Counted from the stretch's first letter, positions 1-8,282 are shown. The stretch: DNA of 64,000 bases from VRUE01 sp963712595 (GCA_963712595.1 CAVQIM010000004.1:412983-476982), one strand, 5' to 3'. Made by a program: numbers and translations. Notes: a model not told the origin generated them from the sequence alone.

Positions 1-252
1 CTCGCGCTCGCCAGCGCGTCTCTCGTCCAGCTCCGCCTCCGCCTCCGCCCGCCTCGCCCTTTCTGCGGAGAGGGCGGCCTCGCCTCGCTTCTGCTCGGCT
101 TGGTCGCGGTGATGGCGGACGTCGTCGTGCTGGGCCTCGACCTGTGCATCCCCGATCTCTCGTCTTGCCTGGGTGCGGCGGGCGATCGAAACGGCGACCA
201 CAACAAGGATCAGCACCGCGACAACGATGGCGATGATTGCGACGGTAGACAT
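1..252 (-). CDS. Membrane-anchored coiled-coil protein, partial (3' end off window)
   Basis: The reverse strand reads open from an ATG at 252 to the window edge, 84 codons. A good ribosome site (GGAGGAG) lies just before the start. Residues 4-24 form one hydrophobic helix (STVAIIAIVVAVLILVVVAV), followed by a highly charged Arg/Glu/Ala-rich region that should be helical or coiled coil. That layout suggests a protein tethered to the membrane by its N-terminus with a cytoplasmic charged tail. No enzymatic domain is visible and I assign no function. It is divergent from the CsbD gene, sharing a 209-base upstream region. Confidence 0.7.
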   Translation of the reverse strand, partial: MSTVAIIAIVVAVLILVVVAVSIARRTQARREIGDAQVEAQHDDVRHHRDQAEQKRGEAALSAERARRAEAEAELDERRAGERE

Positions 253-396
253 TTACTCCTCCTGTCCCCGCCATGTGATTGCCCGGTTCCGCGGAAATAA
301 AGGCTTTGCGAGCCCGGACCCGATCGTGGCTGGCGCCTGTTCCACCCGCGAGTTCGCCAAGTCGATGATATTCGGTTTGGAGCGTTTCTCCTAACC

Positions 397-425
397 GTTG
401 CGTGAGCCACCGCAATGCCGGGTAG
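397..425 (+). promoter_or_regulatory. Possible general-stress sigma promoter upstream of CsbD gene
   Basis: GTTGCG (397-402) and GGGTAG (420-425) are separated by 17 bases and resemble the SigB-type GTTT/GGGTA promoter of Gram-positive bacteria. They end 37 bases before the CsbD start. CsbD genes are known SigB targets in Bacillus, so the match is plausible, but the -35 half is weak and this is inference. Confidence 0.25.
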
Positions 426-461
426 GTGGCCTTGACAATCGACGAAGCAAGGAGGGATGCA

Positions 462-641
462 ATGACCGATGACGTGCGCAACAAGGAGGACGCCAAGGGG
501 CGTCTCAAGGAAGCTGCCGGCAGCCTGACCGGCGATGACGATCTCAAGCGCGAGGGCAAGGTCGACAAGGCGACCGGAAAAGCCAAGGACGGGGTCGAGA
601 AGGTGGCCGGCAAGGTCAAGGAGACGTTGAGGCGCGACTAG
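462..641 (+). CDS. CsbD family stress protein
   Basis: This 59-residue, Lys/Asp/Glu-rich protein contains the repeated pattern of the CsbD family (KGRLKEAAGSLTGDDDLKREGK followed by KATGKAKD and KVAGKVKE). CsbD proteins are small, soluble and induced by general stress; their biochemical role is unknown. The ATG at 462 is chosen over an upstream GTG at 426 because AGGAGGG lies six bases before it and the family starts here. The next gene begins 12 bases downstream, so the two are probably co-transcribed. Confidence 0.9.
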   Translation: MTDDVRNKEDAKGRLKEAAGSLTGDDDLKREGKVDKATGKAKDGVEKVAGKVKETLRRD

Positions 642-653
642 CGAGGAGATTGC

Positions 654-902
654 ATGCCGGCTTGGATCGCTCGACGCGCTGCGCCCGCGGTTTGGAAGCG
701 CATCCCTTGGAGGATGGTGTGGGCTGTCGTGCTGTGGCTCGGTGCGAAAGGTCGCGATCGAGTCCAGGACAACCTGACTCAGAAAGAGCAGGATGAGCTC
801 TGGCGGCTGGTCAAGAAGTCGAAAGGGCGCCCGAGCGCCCTGCCGCAGCGAGATCGAACCCGGATCAAGAACATCGCCGGGAAGGCAATCAAAGGCTCCT
901 AG
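654..902 (+). CDS. Small basic hypothetical protein
   Basis: An 82-residue basic protein with a short hydrophobic stretch at residues 20-30 (RMVWAVVLWLGAKG) and a Lys/Arg-rich C-terminal half. GAGGAG precedes the ATG. It follows the CsbD gene closely and precedes a copper-type lipoprotein gene, so it may belong to the same stress unit. I do not recognise a family with confidence and assign no function. Confidence 0.65.
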   Translation: MPAWIARRAAPAVWKRIPWRMVWAVVLWLGAKGRDRVQDNLTQKEQDELWRLVKKSKGRPSALPQRDRTRIKNIAGKAIKGS

Positions 903-924
903 CGGGGAGGGGTAGGGTCATCCG

Positions 925-1347
925 ATGAACCTCAAGACGCTGTTCGCTCCTGTCCTGGTCTTCTTGCTGCTCGGTCTTTCGGCGTGCGGGAGTGGGGAGG
1001 ACGGCACCGCATCGACGAATGCCGAGACCACGACAAGCACGCCCAGCGAGTCGAGTGGCAACGAACCTGCGCCCAGCGGGGAAGCCGTGCGAGCGGCCAG
1101 GGTCGAGATTGCCGGTTTCGCCTATGACCCGGATCCCGTAACCGTGCAGGTCGGCGGCAAGGTGATCTGGCTCAACCAGGACTCCGCGCCGCATACGGCG
1201 ACCGCCGAGGACGGAAGCTTCGACACAGGGGCCCTCGCGGAAGGGAAGCTCAAGTCCGAGACTTTCAAGCAGCCCGGCACCTATGCCTACTTCTGCGAAA
1301 TACATCCGAGCATGCACGGCAGCGTCGAGGTGGTCGAGAAGGGCTGA
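925..1347 (+). CDS. Plastocyanin-like (cupredoxin) lipoprotein
   Basis: A 140-residue exported protein. The N-terminus is a lipoprotein signal peptide with lipobox LSAC (Cys21), followed by a Ser/Thr/Glu-rich linker (about 25-55) and one cupredoxin domain (about 58-138). Type 1 copper ligands are visible: the His of PHTATAED, then Cys, His and a downstream Met in YFCEIHPSMHG. It should be an electron carrier anchored outside the cell membrane. A second protein of the same type is encoded at 21078-21455. It has a GGGGAGGGG-like ribosome site and follows the preceding gene by 22 bases. Confidence 0.9.
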   Translation: MNLKTLFAPVLVFLLLGLSACGSGEDGTASTNAETTTSTPSESSGNEPAPSGEAVRAARVEIAGFAYDPDPVTVQVGGKVIWLNQDSAPHTATAEDGSFDTGALAEGKLKSETFKQPGTYAYFCEIHPSMHGSVEVVEKG

Positions 1348-1405
1348 TGATCGGCCAGCCCTCTCTGGCTCCATCGCGATCGCCGGACAACGTCGACGGT
1401 AGCCC

Positions 1406-2173
1406 GTGAGTGAGCGAGCGGACGCGAAAGCGACAGCAGTGCGTGCGGTCGTGCGCGGGGAGGTGCAGGGCGTTGGATTCCGCGAAGCGATCCTGTCCTG
1501 CGCGAACCGGCTGAGCGCGATGGGGTGGGTGCGCAACGAGGAGGATGGCAGCGTCCTCGTCCACGCCGAGGGGTCCGAGGGGGCGGTTGAGGCCCTGGTC
1601 GCGTTCCTTGGCGAGGGCCCGTCAGCCGCGCGGATCGCCGAGGTGACGATCGAGCAGGCAAAGGTCGAGGGCCACGAGCAGTTCGCGATTCGCGGCGTCA
1701 GCGCCGGCGCCTTCGTCGTTCAGGAGCACGCCGCCACGGCCCATCACTTCGACCTGCGCCTGGAGGTGGGCGGGGCGATGCGCTCGTGGGCGGTGCCGAA
1801 GGGCCCCTCGCTGGACCCCGCCGTCAAGCGCCTCGCCGTGGAGGTCGCCGACCACGCGATCTCCCACAACGACTTCGAGGGCAAGACCGCGGAGGGCGGC
1901 GTGATCGTCTGGGACCGCGGGCACTACGAGCAGGGCGGTCGGGTCGCCTGGCCGCAGGCGATCGAGCGCGGGCACGCCGTCTTCGTCCTGCACGGGGAGA
2001 AGCTGAGCGGCGGGTTCGCCCTGCAGCGCACCCGCCCCGGCGAGAAGCCCCAGTGGCTGCTGATCAAGCGCCGCGACGAGCAGGCGCGTCCGGGCTCGGA
2101 CGTGGCCGCCGAGCGACCGGAGTCCGTGGCCAGCGGCCGCACGCTCGATCAGCTCCTCCAGGAAGACCCTTAG
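1406..2173 (+). CDS. Acylphosphatase / LigD-type 3'-phosphoesterase fusion
   Basis: This 255-residue protein joins two domains. Residues about 11-98 are an acylphosphatase: GEVQGVGFR carries the phosphate-binding loop and catalytic Arg, and GWVRNEEDGSV carries the catalytic Asn. Residues about 105-225 match the 3'-phosphoesterase domain known from DNA ligase D: QEHAATAHHFDLRLE, SWAVPKGPS, ADHAISHNDFEG and VIVWDRGHYE. That domain trims 3'-phosphates and ribonucleotides during end joining. No ligase or polymerase domain is present. The start is a GTG after the cupredoxin gene. An alkyltransferase repair gene lies downstream, so a DNA-repair setting is likely; the role of the acylphosphatase half is unknown. 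Confidence 0.82.
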   Translation: MSERADAKATAVRAVVRGEVQGVGFREAILSCANRLSAMGWVRNEEDGSVLVHAEGSEGAVEALVAFLGEGPSAARIAEVTIEQAKVEGHEQFAIRGVSAGAFVVQEHAATAHHFDLRLEVGGAMRSWAVPKGPSLDPAVKRLAVEVADHAISHNDFEGKTAEGGVIVWDRGHYEQGGRVAWPQAIERGHAVFVLHGEKLSGGFALQRTRPGEKPQWLLIKRRDEQARPGSDVAAERPESVASGRTLDQLLQEDP

Positions 2174-2191
2174 GAAGCCGTTGGCGACAAA

Positions 2192-2237
2192 CGCATCCGA
2201 CATTCACCCCACCCAAGTGTGGTCAAAGTCGGATGCG
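2192..2237. repeat. 46-bp palindromic intergenic element, copy 1
   Basis: Perfect 10-base outer arms (CGCATCCGAC / GTCGGATGCG) enclose inner complementary blocks (CACCCCAC and GTGTGGTCAAA). Copies with the same outline occur at 14234-14279 and, inverted, at 19793-19838. This copy lies 18 bases after the stop of the preceding gene and before the alkyltransferase start. It could be a REP-like element or a hairpin terminator lacking a T-run. Confidence 0.8.
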
Positions 2238-2303
2238 CTGCCCGAGCGGCCCGCTTCGGCCTCACGTCTCGCCGCCGCCGGTCGTTGTATGACAGTGGGC
2301 ACT

Positions 2304-2843
2304 ATGAGCAGCAACCAACTCGCATGGACGGTCTACGAGAGCCCACTGGGGCCGCTGACGGTGATCGCGGGCTCTGCCGGAGTGAGGAACGTCAACTTTC
2401 CCGGCCGCCAGCCACGGCTGGCGCAGAGTGCTCGGCGCCCGCTGCCGGAGGTGGCAGATCAGCTCGATGCCTACTTTGCCGGCGAGCGCAAGGCCTTCGA
2501 CCTCGATCTCGATCTGCGCGGCACTCCGCTGCAAAAGTGCGTCTGGGAGCGGTTGCTGGAGATCCCATACGGCGCCACGACGACCTATGGCAACCTCGCC
2601 AAACGCATCGACGGGTCCCTCTATCCGGGCGGCGTCGAGCCCTACGAGCGCGCGCGCCTCGTCGGCGCGACGGTCGGCCGAACCCCGACGCCGATCCTGG
2701 TGCCTTGCCACCGGGTGATCGGCTCCGATGGCTCCCTGACCGGATACGGCGGCGGCCTGCAGCGAAAGCAGGCGCTGCTCGATCTCGAGAGCAGGGGTGC
2801 GGCGGAGAAAGCGCCGGAGCCAAGCCAGCTGGCGATGCTATGA
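2304..2843 (+). CDS. ogt: Methylated-DNA--protein-cysteine methyltransferase
   Basis: A 179-residue suicide DNA-repair protein that moves an alkyl group from O6-alkylguanine onto its own cysteine. The active-site motif PCHRVIG is present, as are the winged-helix segment (LQKCVWERLLEIPYGATTTYGNLA) in two halves and the C-terminal GYGGGLQRKQALLDLE. The family normally starts near MSSNQLAW, so the ATG at 2304 is preferred over the one at 2289 and over a reading frame that would run through the palindromic repeat. Its stop overlaps the next start as ATGA, implying translational coupling. Confidence 0.92.
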   Translation: MSSNQLAWTVYESPLGPLTVIAGSAGVRNVNFPGRQPRLAQSARRPLPEVADQLDAYFAGERKAFDLDLDLRGTPLQKCVWERLLEIPYGATTTYGNLAKRIDGSLYPGGVEPYERARLVGATVGRTPTPILVPCHRVIGSDGSLTGYGGGLQRKQALLDLESRGAAEKAPEPSQLAML

Positions 2844-3613
2844 GCGAGGATTCCACCCCGAGCACACGCCGGGTGGCGCTGGTCACCGGGGCGAGTAGGA
2901 AGGACGCGATCGCAGCGGCGGTGGCCCGACGCCTTGCCCCTGCGCATGACCTCCTGCTCACGGGCTTCGAGGGTGCCTCGTCTGCGGGGGGCGACGTGCC
3001 GACGCTGCTCGAGGAGCTGCGCGAGCTGGGGGCTCGCGCCGAGTACCTCGCCGCCGATCTCTCCGAAGCCTCCGCGCCGGGACAGGTCGTCGAGGCAGCG
3101 GTCGAGCGGTTCGGCGGGCTGGACACGCTGGTCGCGGCACACGCTCACTCCACCGTCACCCGGCTCGGCTCCCTCGACGCGGAGGAGATCGACAGGCACC
3201 TGATCGTCAACGTGAGGGCGACGCTGCTGTTGATCGAGGCGTTCGCGGGGGCACACGATTCCGAGCGGGCGCAGGGCCGGATCGTCCTCTTCAGCAGCGG
3301 CCAGCGCCTCGGGCCGATGCCGGGCGAGCTGGCCTACGTCGCAAGCAAGGGCGGCCTCGAGGCGCTCGTCCTCTCGCTCACCGACACGCTCGCAGAGGCT
3401 GGCATCGCCATCAATGCCCTCAACCCAGGCCCGACCGACACCGGGTGGCTCTCGGGGGAGGACTACGAGGCGGTCCGGGCGCGGTTCCCGGCCGGGCGCT
3501 GGGGCACGCCCGACGACGCGGCCCGCGCCGTCGCCTGGCTGACGAGCGACGACGGCCGCTGGGTTACGGGGCAGGTGCTCGACTCCGAGGGTGGGTTCCG
3601 CCGCGGGGCATGA
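2840..3613 (+). CDS. SDR family oxidoreductase
   Basis: A 257-residue short-chain dehydrogenase/reductase. The nucleotide-binding glycine motif is atypical, TGASRKDAIAAAVAR instead of TGxxxGIG, a variant seen in one SDR subgroup. The catalytic Ser/Tyr/Lys set is visible (FSSGQ and YVASKGG) and the C-terminus has LNPGPTDTGW and the VTGQVLDSEGG cofactor-end motif. It is coupled to ogt through an ATGA overlap. The substrate cannot be read from sequence. Confidence 0.88.
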   Translation: MSEDSTPSTRRVALVTGASRKDAIAAAVARRLAPAHDLLLTGFEGASSAGGDVPTLLEELRELGARAEYLAADLSEASAPGQVVEAAVERFGGLDTLVAAHAHSTVTRLGSLDAEEIDRHLIVNVRATLLLIEAFAGAHDSERAQGRIVLFSSGQRLGPMPGELAYVASKGGLEALVLSLTDTLAEAGIAINALNPGPTDTGWLSGEDYEAVRARFPAGRWGTPDDAARAVAWLTSDDGRWVTGQVLDSEGGFRRGA

Positions 3614-3691
3614 TCTGCCGCGGCCCCTTGCGGCCGGCCTCACTCCCGACGTTGGATACGCTCGCCGCTCCCGCGACACGACTGGAGCCCG

Positions 3692-5068
3692 ATGAACAAG
3701 CCACTCAGCGGCGAAGAAGCCGCCAAGCTCTACGGCAACCGCTTCCTCACCGAGGACGCCCCGGACGGCCCGTTCCCGCCGAGTGGCATGTCCGCCCTCG
3801 ACGCGATGCGCCTCGTCGACGAGGAACTCGCGTTGGAGGGCGACCCCAACCGCAACCTGGCCACCTTCGTCACCACCTGGATGGAGCCCGAGGCCCAGCG
3901 GATCATCGGCGAGAACCTCTACCGCAACTTCATCGATCACGCCGAGTATCCGATCTCGGCCGAGGTCGAGCAGCGCTGCATCCGCATGCTCGCCGACCTC
4001 TACCACGCCCCCGGTGAGACGACCGGCGCTCGCACCCAGGGCTCCTCTGAGGCGATCATGCTCGGCGCGCTCTCGCTGAAGTGGAAGTGGAAGCAGCGCC
4101 GCGAAGCCGAATCGAAGCCGACCGACAAGCCGAACCTGATCTTCGGCGGCGACGTGCACGTGGTCTGGGAGAAGTTCTGCCGCTACTTCGACGTCGAGCC
4201 GCGCATCGTCCCGCTGCAGGACGACAAATACGTGATCGGGCCGGAGGACGTGCAGCCCCACATCGACGAGAACACGATCGGCGTCGCCGCCGTGCTCGGC
4301 ACCACCTTCACCGGCCACGCCGACGACATCGTCGGGATCAACGAGCTCCTCGTCGGTCTCAAGGGCGACAAGGGACTCGACGTCCCGCTCCACATCGACG
4401 CCGCCAGCGGCGGCTTCGTCTGGCCTTTCCTCTACCCGGACTCCGAGTGGGACTTCCGGCTCGAGCAGGTGCGCTCGATCAACGTCTCCGGTCACAAGTT
4501 CGGCCTGGTCTACCCCGGCATCGGCTGGCTCGTCTTCCGGGAGAAGTCCGATCTGGCGGAGGACCTCGTCTTCTACGAGAACTACCTGGGGAAAACCGAC
4601 GCGACCTTCACCCTCAACTTCTCGACCGGCGCCTCAATGGTCCTTGCCCAGTACTACAACTTCGTCCGCTACGGGCGCGAGGGCTACGCCTACATCATGA
4701 AAGCGATGCAGCAGAACGCGCGCTCGCTGGCCGAGAGGCTGAAGGCGAACGGCAACTTCGAGCTGATCGGCGACGGCGAGGAGCAGCTGCCGCTGGTCGC
4801 CTTCAAGCTCGCCGGCGAGAAGAGCTACGACGAGTTCGACCTCTCCTGGCAGCTCTCCGCCGAGCGCGGCTGGATGCTCCCCGCCTACACGATGCCGCCC
4901 AACGCCGAAGACGTGAAGGTCCTGCGGGCGCTGGTCAAGCAGACCCTCAGCCGCGAGCAGATCGATCGGCTCGCATCCGATATAGACCTCGCCTGCGTGA
5001 CCCTGGAGAAAAAGGGCGGGGCGCATCCCTCCGAGCGCAAGAAGATGAAGCAGAGCCCCGGTTACTGA
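3692..5068 (+). CDS. gadB: Glutamate decarboxylase
   Basis: A 458-residue PLP enzyme converting glutamate to GABA with consumption of a proton, typically an acid-resistance or GABA-shunt activity in the cytoplasm. The PLP-lysine motif SINVSGHKFGLVYPG is intact, as are the substrate-side TQGSSEAIMLG and the HIDAASGGFVWPF region containing the PLP-pairing Asp. Length matches bacterial Gad (about 460). GGAGCCCG precedes the ATG. The last seven bases overlap the end of the convergent SET-domain gene. No antiporter gene (gadC) is next to it. Confidence 0.93.
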   Translation: MNKPLSGEEAAKLYGNRFLTEDAPDGPFPPSGMSALDAMRLVDEELALEGDPNRNLATFVTTWMEPEAQRIIGENLYRNFIDHAEYPISAEVEQRCIRMLADLYHAPGETTGARTQGSSEAIMLGALSLKWKWKQRREAESKPTDKPNLIFGGDVHVVWEKFCRYFDVEPRIVPLQDDKYVIGPEDVQPHIDENTIGVAAVLGTTFTGHADDIVGINELLVGLKGDKGLDVPLHIDAASGGFVWPFLYPDSEWDFRLEQVRSINVSGHKFGLVYPGIGWLVFREKSDLAEDLVFYENYLGKTDATFTLNFSTGASMVLAQYYNFVRYGREGYAYIMKAMQQNARSLAERLKANGNFELIGDGEEQLPLVAFKLAGEKSYDEFDLSWQLSAERGWMLPAYTMPPNAEDVKVLRALVKQTLSREQIDRLASDIDLACVTLEKKGGAHPSERKKMKQSPGY

Positions 5069-5550
5069 CAGACGACTGCGCCAGCCAGTTCGCGATCGAT
5101 CTCGAGCAGGTAGGGCGCGACAAGGCCGCGATAGGCGCCTTTGCGCTCCTCCGGGAGATCCTTCCAGCCGGTCACCGAGCCACGGCAGATATCCGCTCCG
5201 CAGAGGCAGCCGTCGGGAAAGTGCTCGATCGAGTAGTTGCGCATGGCGTAGTCGAAGGTGATCTCTTCGCCGTTGGAAATCGATTTGCGAGCTACGAAGT
5301 CGCAGGCTCCGGTGTCGTTCAGCTCAACCCCGCAGTTCGGGTTGCACGAGTGGTTCACCTTCGGGCCGAGGCCGCCATGCCGGGCCCACTTGGTGCGACT
5401 CACCTGGGTTGCGTGGGAGTCGTTGCGGGCGACCTCGCCTTCGAGCACCCCGACCATCACCGTCTCGCCCACCTGGAAGCCACGAGTCGCACGAACGCCA
5501 CCGCCCTTGTTGCCTTCGGGAGTACACAGCTCATATCCGACAGGATCCAA
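5062..5550 (-). CDS. SET domain-containing protein (putative lysine methyltransferase)
   Basis: A 162-residue single-domain protein. The SET core is visible: GGGVRATRGFQVGETV near the N-terminus, NHSCNPNCGVE for S-adenosylmethionine binding, GEEITFDYAM with the catalytic Tyr region, and a post-SET-like cysteine cluster (CLCGADICRG). SET proteins methylate protein lysines using S-adenosylmethionine. The start is a TTG at 5550 with GAGAGG eight bases upstream. It is convergent with gadB. The substrate is unknown; bacterial SET proteins are uncommon compared with eukaryotic ones. Confidence 0.85.
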   Translation of the reverse strand: MDPVGYELCTPEGNKGGGVRATRGFQVGETVMVGVLEGEVARNDSHATQVSRTKWARHGGLGPKVNHSCNPNCGVELNDTGACDFVARKSISNGEEITFDYAMRNYSIEHFPDGCLCGADICRGSVTGWKDLPEERKGAYRGLVAPYLLEIDRELAGAVVCQ

Positions 5551-5674
5551 GGGGACCGCCTCTCAATTGTTTGAGCACAGCGAAAGCTGCGCTCGATGAC
5601 TCTAGGCCATCGCCGTCGGGCGACTCCCGGGGCGGGGGTTGACCGCTCGGCGCATCCTGAGAGAGGATGGGCCC

Positions 5675-6877
5675 GTGGCGAACGTCCTCTGCGTGCTCTA
5701 TGACGATCCGGTCGACGGCTATCCGCCGTCCTACGCGCGCGACGAGGTGCCCACGATCGAGGGCTACCACGATGGCCAGAGCGCGCCCACGCCCGAGGCG
5801 ATTGGGTTCAAGCCGGGCGAGCTGCTCGGCAGCGTCTCCGGGGAGCTGGGGCTGCGGGGGTTCCTGGAGGAGCGGGGCCACCGGCTGATCGTCACCTCCG
5901 ACAAGGACGGGCCTGACTCGGTCTTCGAGCGCGAGCTGCCCGAGGCCGAGGTGGTCATCTCACAGCCTTTCTGGCCCGCCTACCTGACGGCCGAGCGGAT
6001 CGCCAAGGCGCCCAAGCTGAAGCTGGCGCTGACGGCCGGCATCGGCTCCGACCACGTCGACCTGCAGGCGGCGATCGAGCGTGGCCTGACGGTCGCCGAG
6101 GTGACCTACTCCAACAGCATCAGCGTCGCCGAGCACGTGGTGATGATGATCCTGGCACTGGTCCGCAACTACATCCCCTCCTACCAGGTGGTCGTCGAGG
6201 GCGGTTGGAACATCGCCGATTGCGTTTCGCGCTCCTACGACCTGGAGGGGATGCAGGTAGGCACGGTCGCCGCCGGTCGCATCGGCTCGGCGGTCCTGCG
6301 GCGGTTGAAGCCATTCTAGGTCGGCCTTCACTACACCGATCGCCACCGCCTGCCGGCCGAGGTCGAGGAGGAGCTCGGGGTCACCTTTCACCCCACGGTC
6401 GAGTCGATGGTGGAGGTGTGCGACGTGGTCACGATCAACGCGCCGCTTCACCCCGAGACCGAGAACCTCTTCGACGCCGACCTGCTTGGCCGGATGAAGC
6501 GGGGCTCGTATCTGATCAACACCGCGCGCGGCAAGATCTGCGACCGCGACGCGGTCGCGCGTGCCTGCGAGAGCGGTCAGCTGGCGGGCTACGCAGGCGA
6601 CGTGTGGTTCCCCCAGCCCGCGCCCAGGGACCACCCGTGGCGCTCGATGCCCCATCACGGCATGACTCCGCACACTTCCGGCACCAGCCTCTCCGCCCAG
6701 GCCCGCTACGCGGCCGGGGCTCGCGAGATCCTCGAGTGCTGGTTCGACGGGCGCCCGATTCGCGAGGAATACCTGATCGTCGACGGCGGCACCCTGGCGG
6801 GCGCCGGGGCGCACTCCTACAGCGAGGGCGACGCGACGGGGGGCTCAGAGGAGGCCGCCCGCTTCAAGAGCGGTTGA
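5675..6877 (+). pseudogene. fdh: NAD-dependent formate dehydrogenase interrupted by in-frame TAG
   Basis: The frame encodes a near full-length D-2-hydroxyacid-dehydrogenase-type formate dehydrogenase (formate + NAD to CO2). Both halves match the family: PFWPAYLTAERI, SNSISVAEHVV, GTVAAGRIGSAVLRRL before, and HPETENLF, NTARGKICDRDAV, GDVWFPQPAPRDHPW, GMTPHTSGTSL after. A TAG at 6317-6319 falls within the conserved KPFDVGLHYTD segment where Asp is expected, and the frame is otherwise unbroken on both sides. The start is GTG 5675 with GAGAGG upstream. It may be a recent pseudogene, a sequencing error or a suppressed stop. It precedes the formaldehyde-type alcohol dehydrogenase by 22 bases, consistent with one oxidation pathway. 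Confidence 0.85.
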
Positions 6878-6899
6878 CTCCGGGGGAGGGGCAAGGGAG

Positions 6900-8006
6900 A
6901 TGAAGATGCGCGCCGCGGTGCTCGAGGAGTTCGGGCAGCCGCTCGGGGTCCAGGGGGTCGAGCTCGCCGAGCCGCGAGCGGGGGAGGTGCTGGTTCGCCT
7001 CGCCGCCTGCGGCGTCTGCCACACAGATCTCTACACCGCCTCGGGCGCCGACCCGTCCGGCTACGCGCCGACCGTGCTCGGCCACGAGGGCGCCGGCGTC
7101 GTCGAGCGGGTCGGGCCCGACGTCGCCTCCCTCTCGCCGGGCGACCACGTCGTCACCCTCTTCTCGCCCCAGTGCGGCGAGTGCGTCCACTGCCTCGACC
7201 CGCGGACCAACCTCTGCCTGGCGATCCGCGAGCAGCAGAACAAGGGCTTCCTCCCCGACGGCACCACCCGCATCTCGCGCGAGGGCGACGGGATCCGCCA
7301 TTTCATGGGCTGCTCGACCTTCGCCGAATACACGGTGATGCCGGAGATCGCCCTGGCGAAGGTGAGCTCCGAGGCTCCGTTCGAGCACGCCTGCCTCTTC
7401 GCCTGCGGCCTCTCGACCGGCCTCGGTGCCGCGATCAACACCGCCGCCGTCAGGCCGGGCAGCACCTGCGTCGTCTTCGGGGCCGGCATGGTCGGGCTGG
7501 GGGCCGTCGCCGGCTGCCGGCTGCAGGGTGCCGAGCGCATCGTCTGCGTCGACCTCTCCGCCGACCGGCTCGAGCTGGCCCGCGGCCAGGGCGCGACCGA
7601 CGTCCTCGAGGGCGGCGAGGGCGCGGTCGAGGCGATTCTCGAGATGACCGGCGGCTTCGGCGCCGATTACACCTTCGAGGCGACCGGCAACGTCGCCGTG
7701 ATGCGCCAGGCGGTGGAAGCGGCGCGGATGGGGTGGGGCCTGTGCACCGTTGCCGGAGTGGCCGGCAAGGGGGAGACCCTCGACGTCGTCCCGCGCCTGC
7801 TGATTACCGGCCGCCGTATCGCCGGCTCCTCCTTCGGCGGCGTCAAGGGCCGCGAACAGGTCCCCCTCCTGATCGACCGCTGCCTAGTCGGTGAGATCGA
7901 CGTCGAGCCCTTCATCTCCCACCGCCTGACCCTCGACGAGGTCAACCGGGGGTTCGAGCTGATGGAGGCTCAGGACGGGATCCGCAGCGTTATCGAGTTC
8001 GCCTAG
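6900..8006 (+). CDS. Zinc alcohol dehydrogenase, class III / formaldehyde dehydrogenase-like
   Basis: A 368-residue medium-chain dehydrogenase. Catalytic zinc ligands are in CGVCHTDLY and GHEGAGVV; the structural zinc loop is CGECVHCLDPRTNLC; the Rossmann motif is VVFGAGMVGLG. The segment HFMGCSTFAEYTV is characteristic of class III enzymes that oxidise thiol-bound formaldehyde (S-hydroxymethyl glutathione, or mycothiol in actinobacteria). Together with the upstream formate dehydrogenase this would take formaldehyde to formate and CO2. Two ATGs (6900, 6906) are possible; GGGAGG lies upstream. The thiol cofactor is inferred, not visible. Confidence 0.88.
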   Translation: MKMRAAVLEEFGQPLGVQGVELAEPRAGEVLVRLAACGVCHTDLYTASGADPSGYAPTVLGHEGAGVVERVGPDVASLSPGDHVVTLFSPQCGECVHCLDPRTNLCLAIREQQNKGFLPDGTTRISREGDGIRHFMGCSTFAEYTVMPEIALAKVSSEAPFEHACLFACGLSTGLGAAINTAAVRPGSTCVVFGAGMVGLGAVAGCRLQGAERIVCVDLSADRLELARGQGATDVLEGGEGAVEAILEMTGGFGADYTFEATGNVAVMRQAVEAARMGWGLCTVAGVAGKGETLDVVPRLLITGRRIAGSSFGGVKGREQVPLLIDRCLVGEIDVEPFISHRLTLDEVNRGFELMEAQDGIRSVIEFA

Positions 8007-8010
8007 TCGT

Positions 8011-8026
8011 GTAGCAGTTCTGCTAC
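8011..8026. promoter_or_regulatory. Perfect palindrome, likely antitoxin operator
   Basis: GTAGCAG-TT-CTGCTAC, a perfect inverted repeat with two central bases, lies between the dehydrogenase stop and the antitoxin GTG start (10 bases before it). Antitoxins of the Phd/YefM type bind such palindromes to repress their own operons. Related TAGCA/TGCTA repeats occur at 10356 and 26150. Confidence 0.6.
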
Positions 8027-8036
8027 GCTCCTGAGC

Positions 8037-8282
8037 GTGGAACGGATCCCCCAGCGCGAGCTCCGCAACGACGTCTCCGCCGTATTGCGGCGGGTGATGG
8101 CTGGTGAGCAGCTGCGCGTCACGGTTGCGGGGCGCGATGCGGCCGATCTCATTCCGATCGAGGATGCGCCCGCCTGGACCAGCGGGTCGCGGGCGCGGGA
8201 GCTGATCGCGTCGACCCAGGCCGATGCGGGATTGTCTGCCGAGCTGGACCAAGCGTTCCCGGACACGACCGAGCAGCTCTAG
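8037..8282 (+). CDS. Type II antitoxin, Phd/YefM family
   Basis: An 81-residue protein with the prevent-host-death layout: MERIPQRELRNDVSAVLRRVMAGEQLRVTVAGR split over the N-terminal DNA-binding fold, then AADLIPIED and a disordered C-terminus that would wrap the toxin. It starts at GTG and ends 15 bases before the PIN-toxin gene, the usual antitoxin-toxin order. It should neutralise that toxin and repress the operon via the palindrome just upstream. Confidence 0.85.
   Translation: MERIPQRELRNDVSAVLRRVMAGEQLRVTVAGRDAADLIPIEDAPAWTSGSRARELIASTQADAGLSAELDQAFPDTTEQL

Noticed and set aside
2642..4495. Long reverse-strand open frame of 617 codons
   Set aside because: It lies opposite the SDR and glutamate decarboxylase genes, both with clear family motifs; its translation is typical of the antisense of GC-rich genes.
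6317..6319. Pyrrolysine or other recoding of the TAG in formate dehydrogenase
   Set aside because: No pyrrolysine machinery or CUA tRNA is seen in the window, and Asp is expected at the site; mutation or error is simpler.
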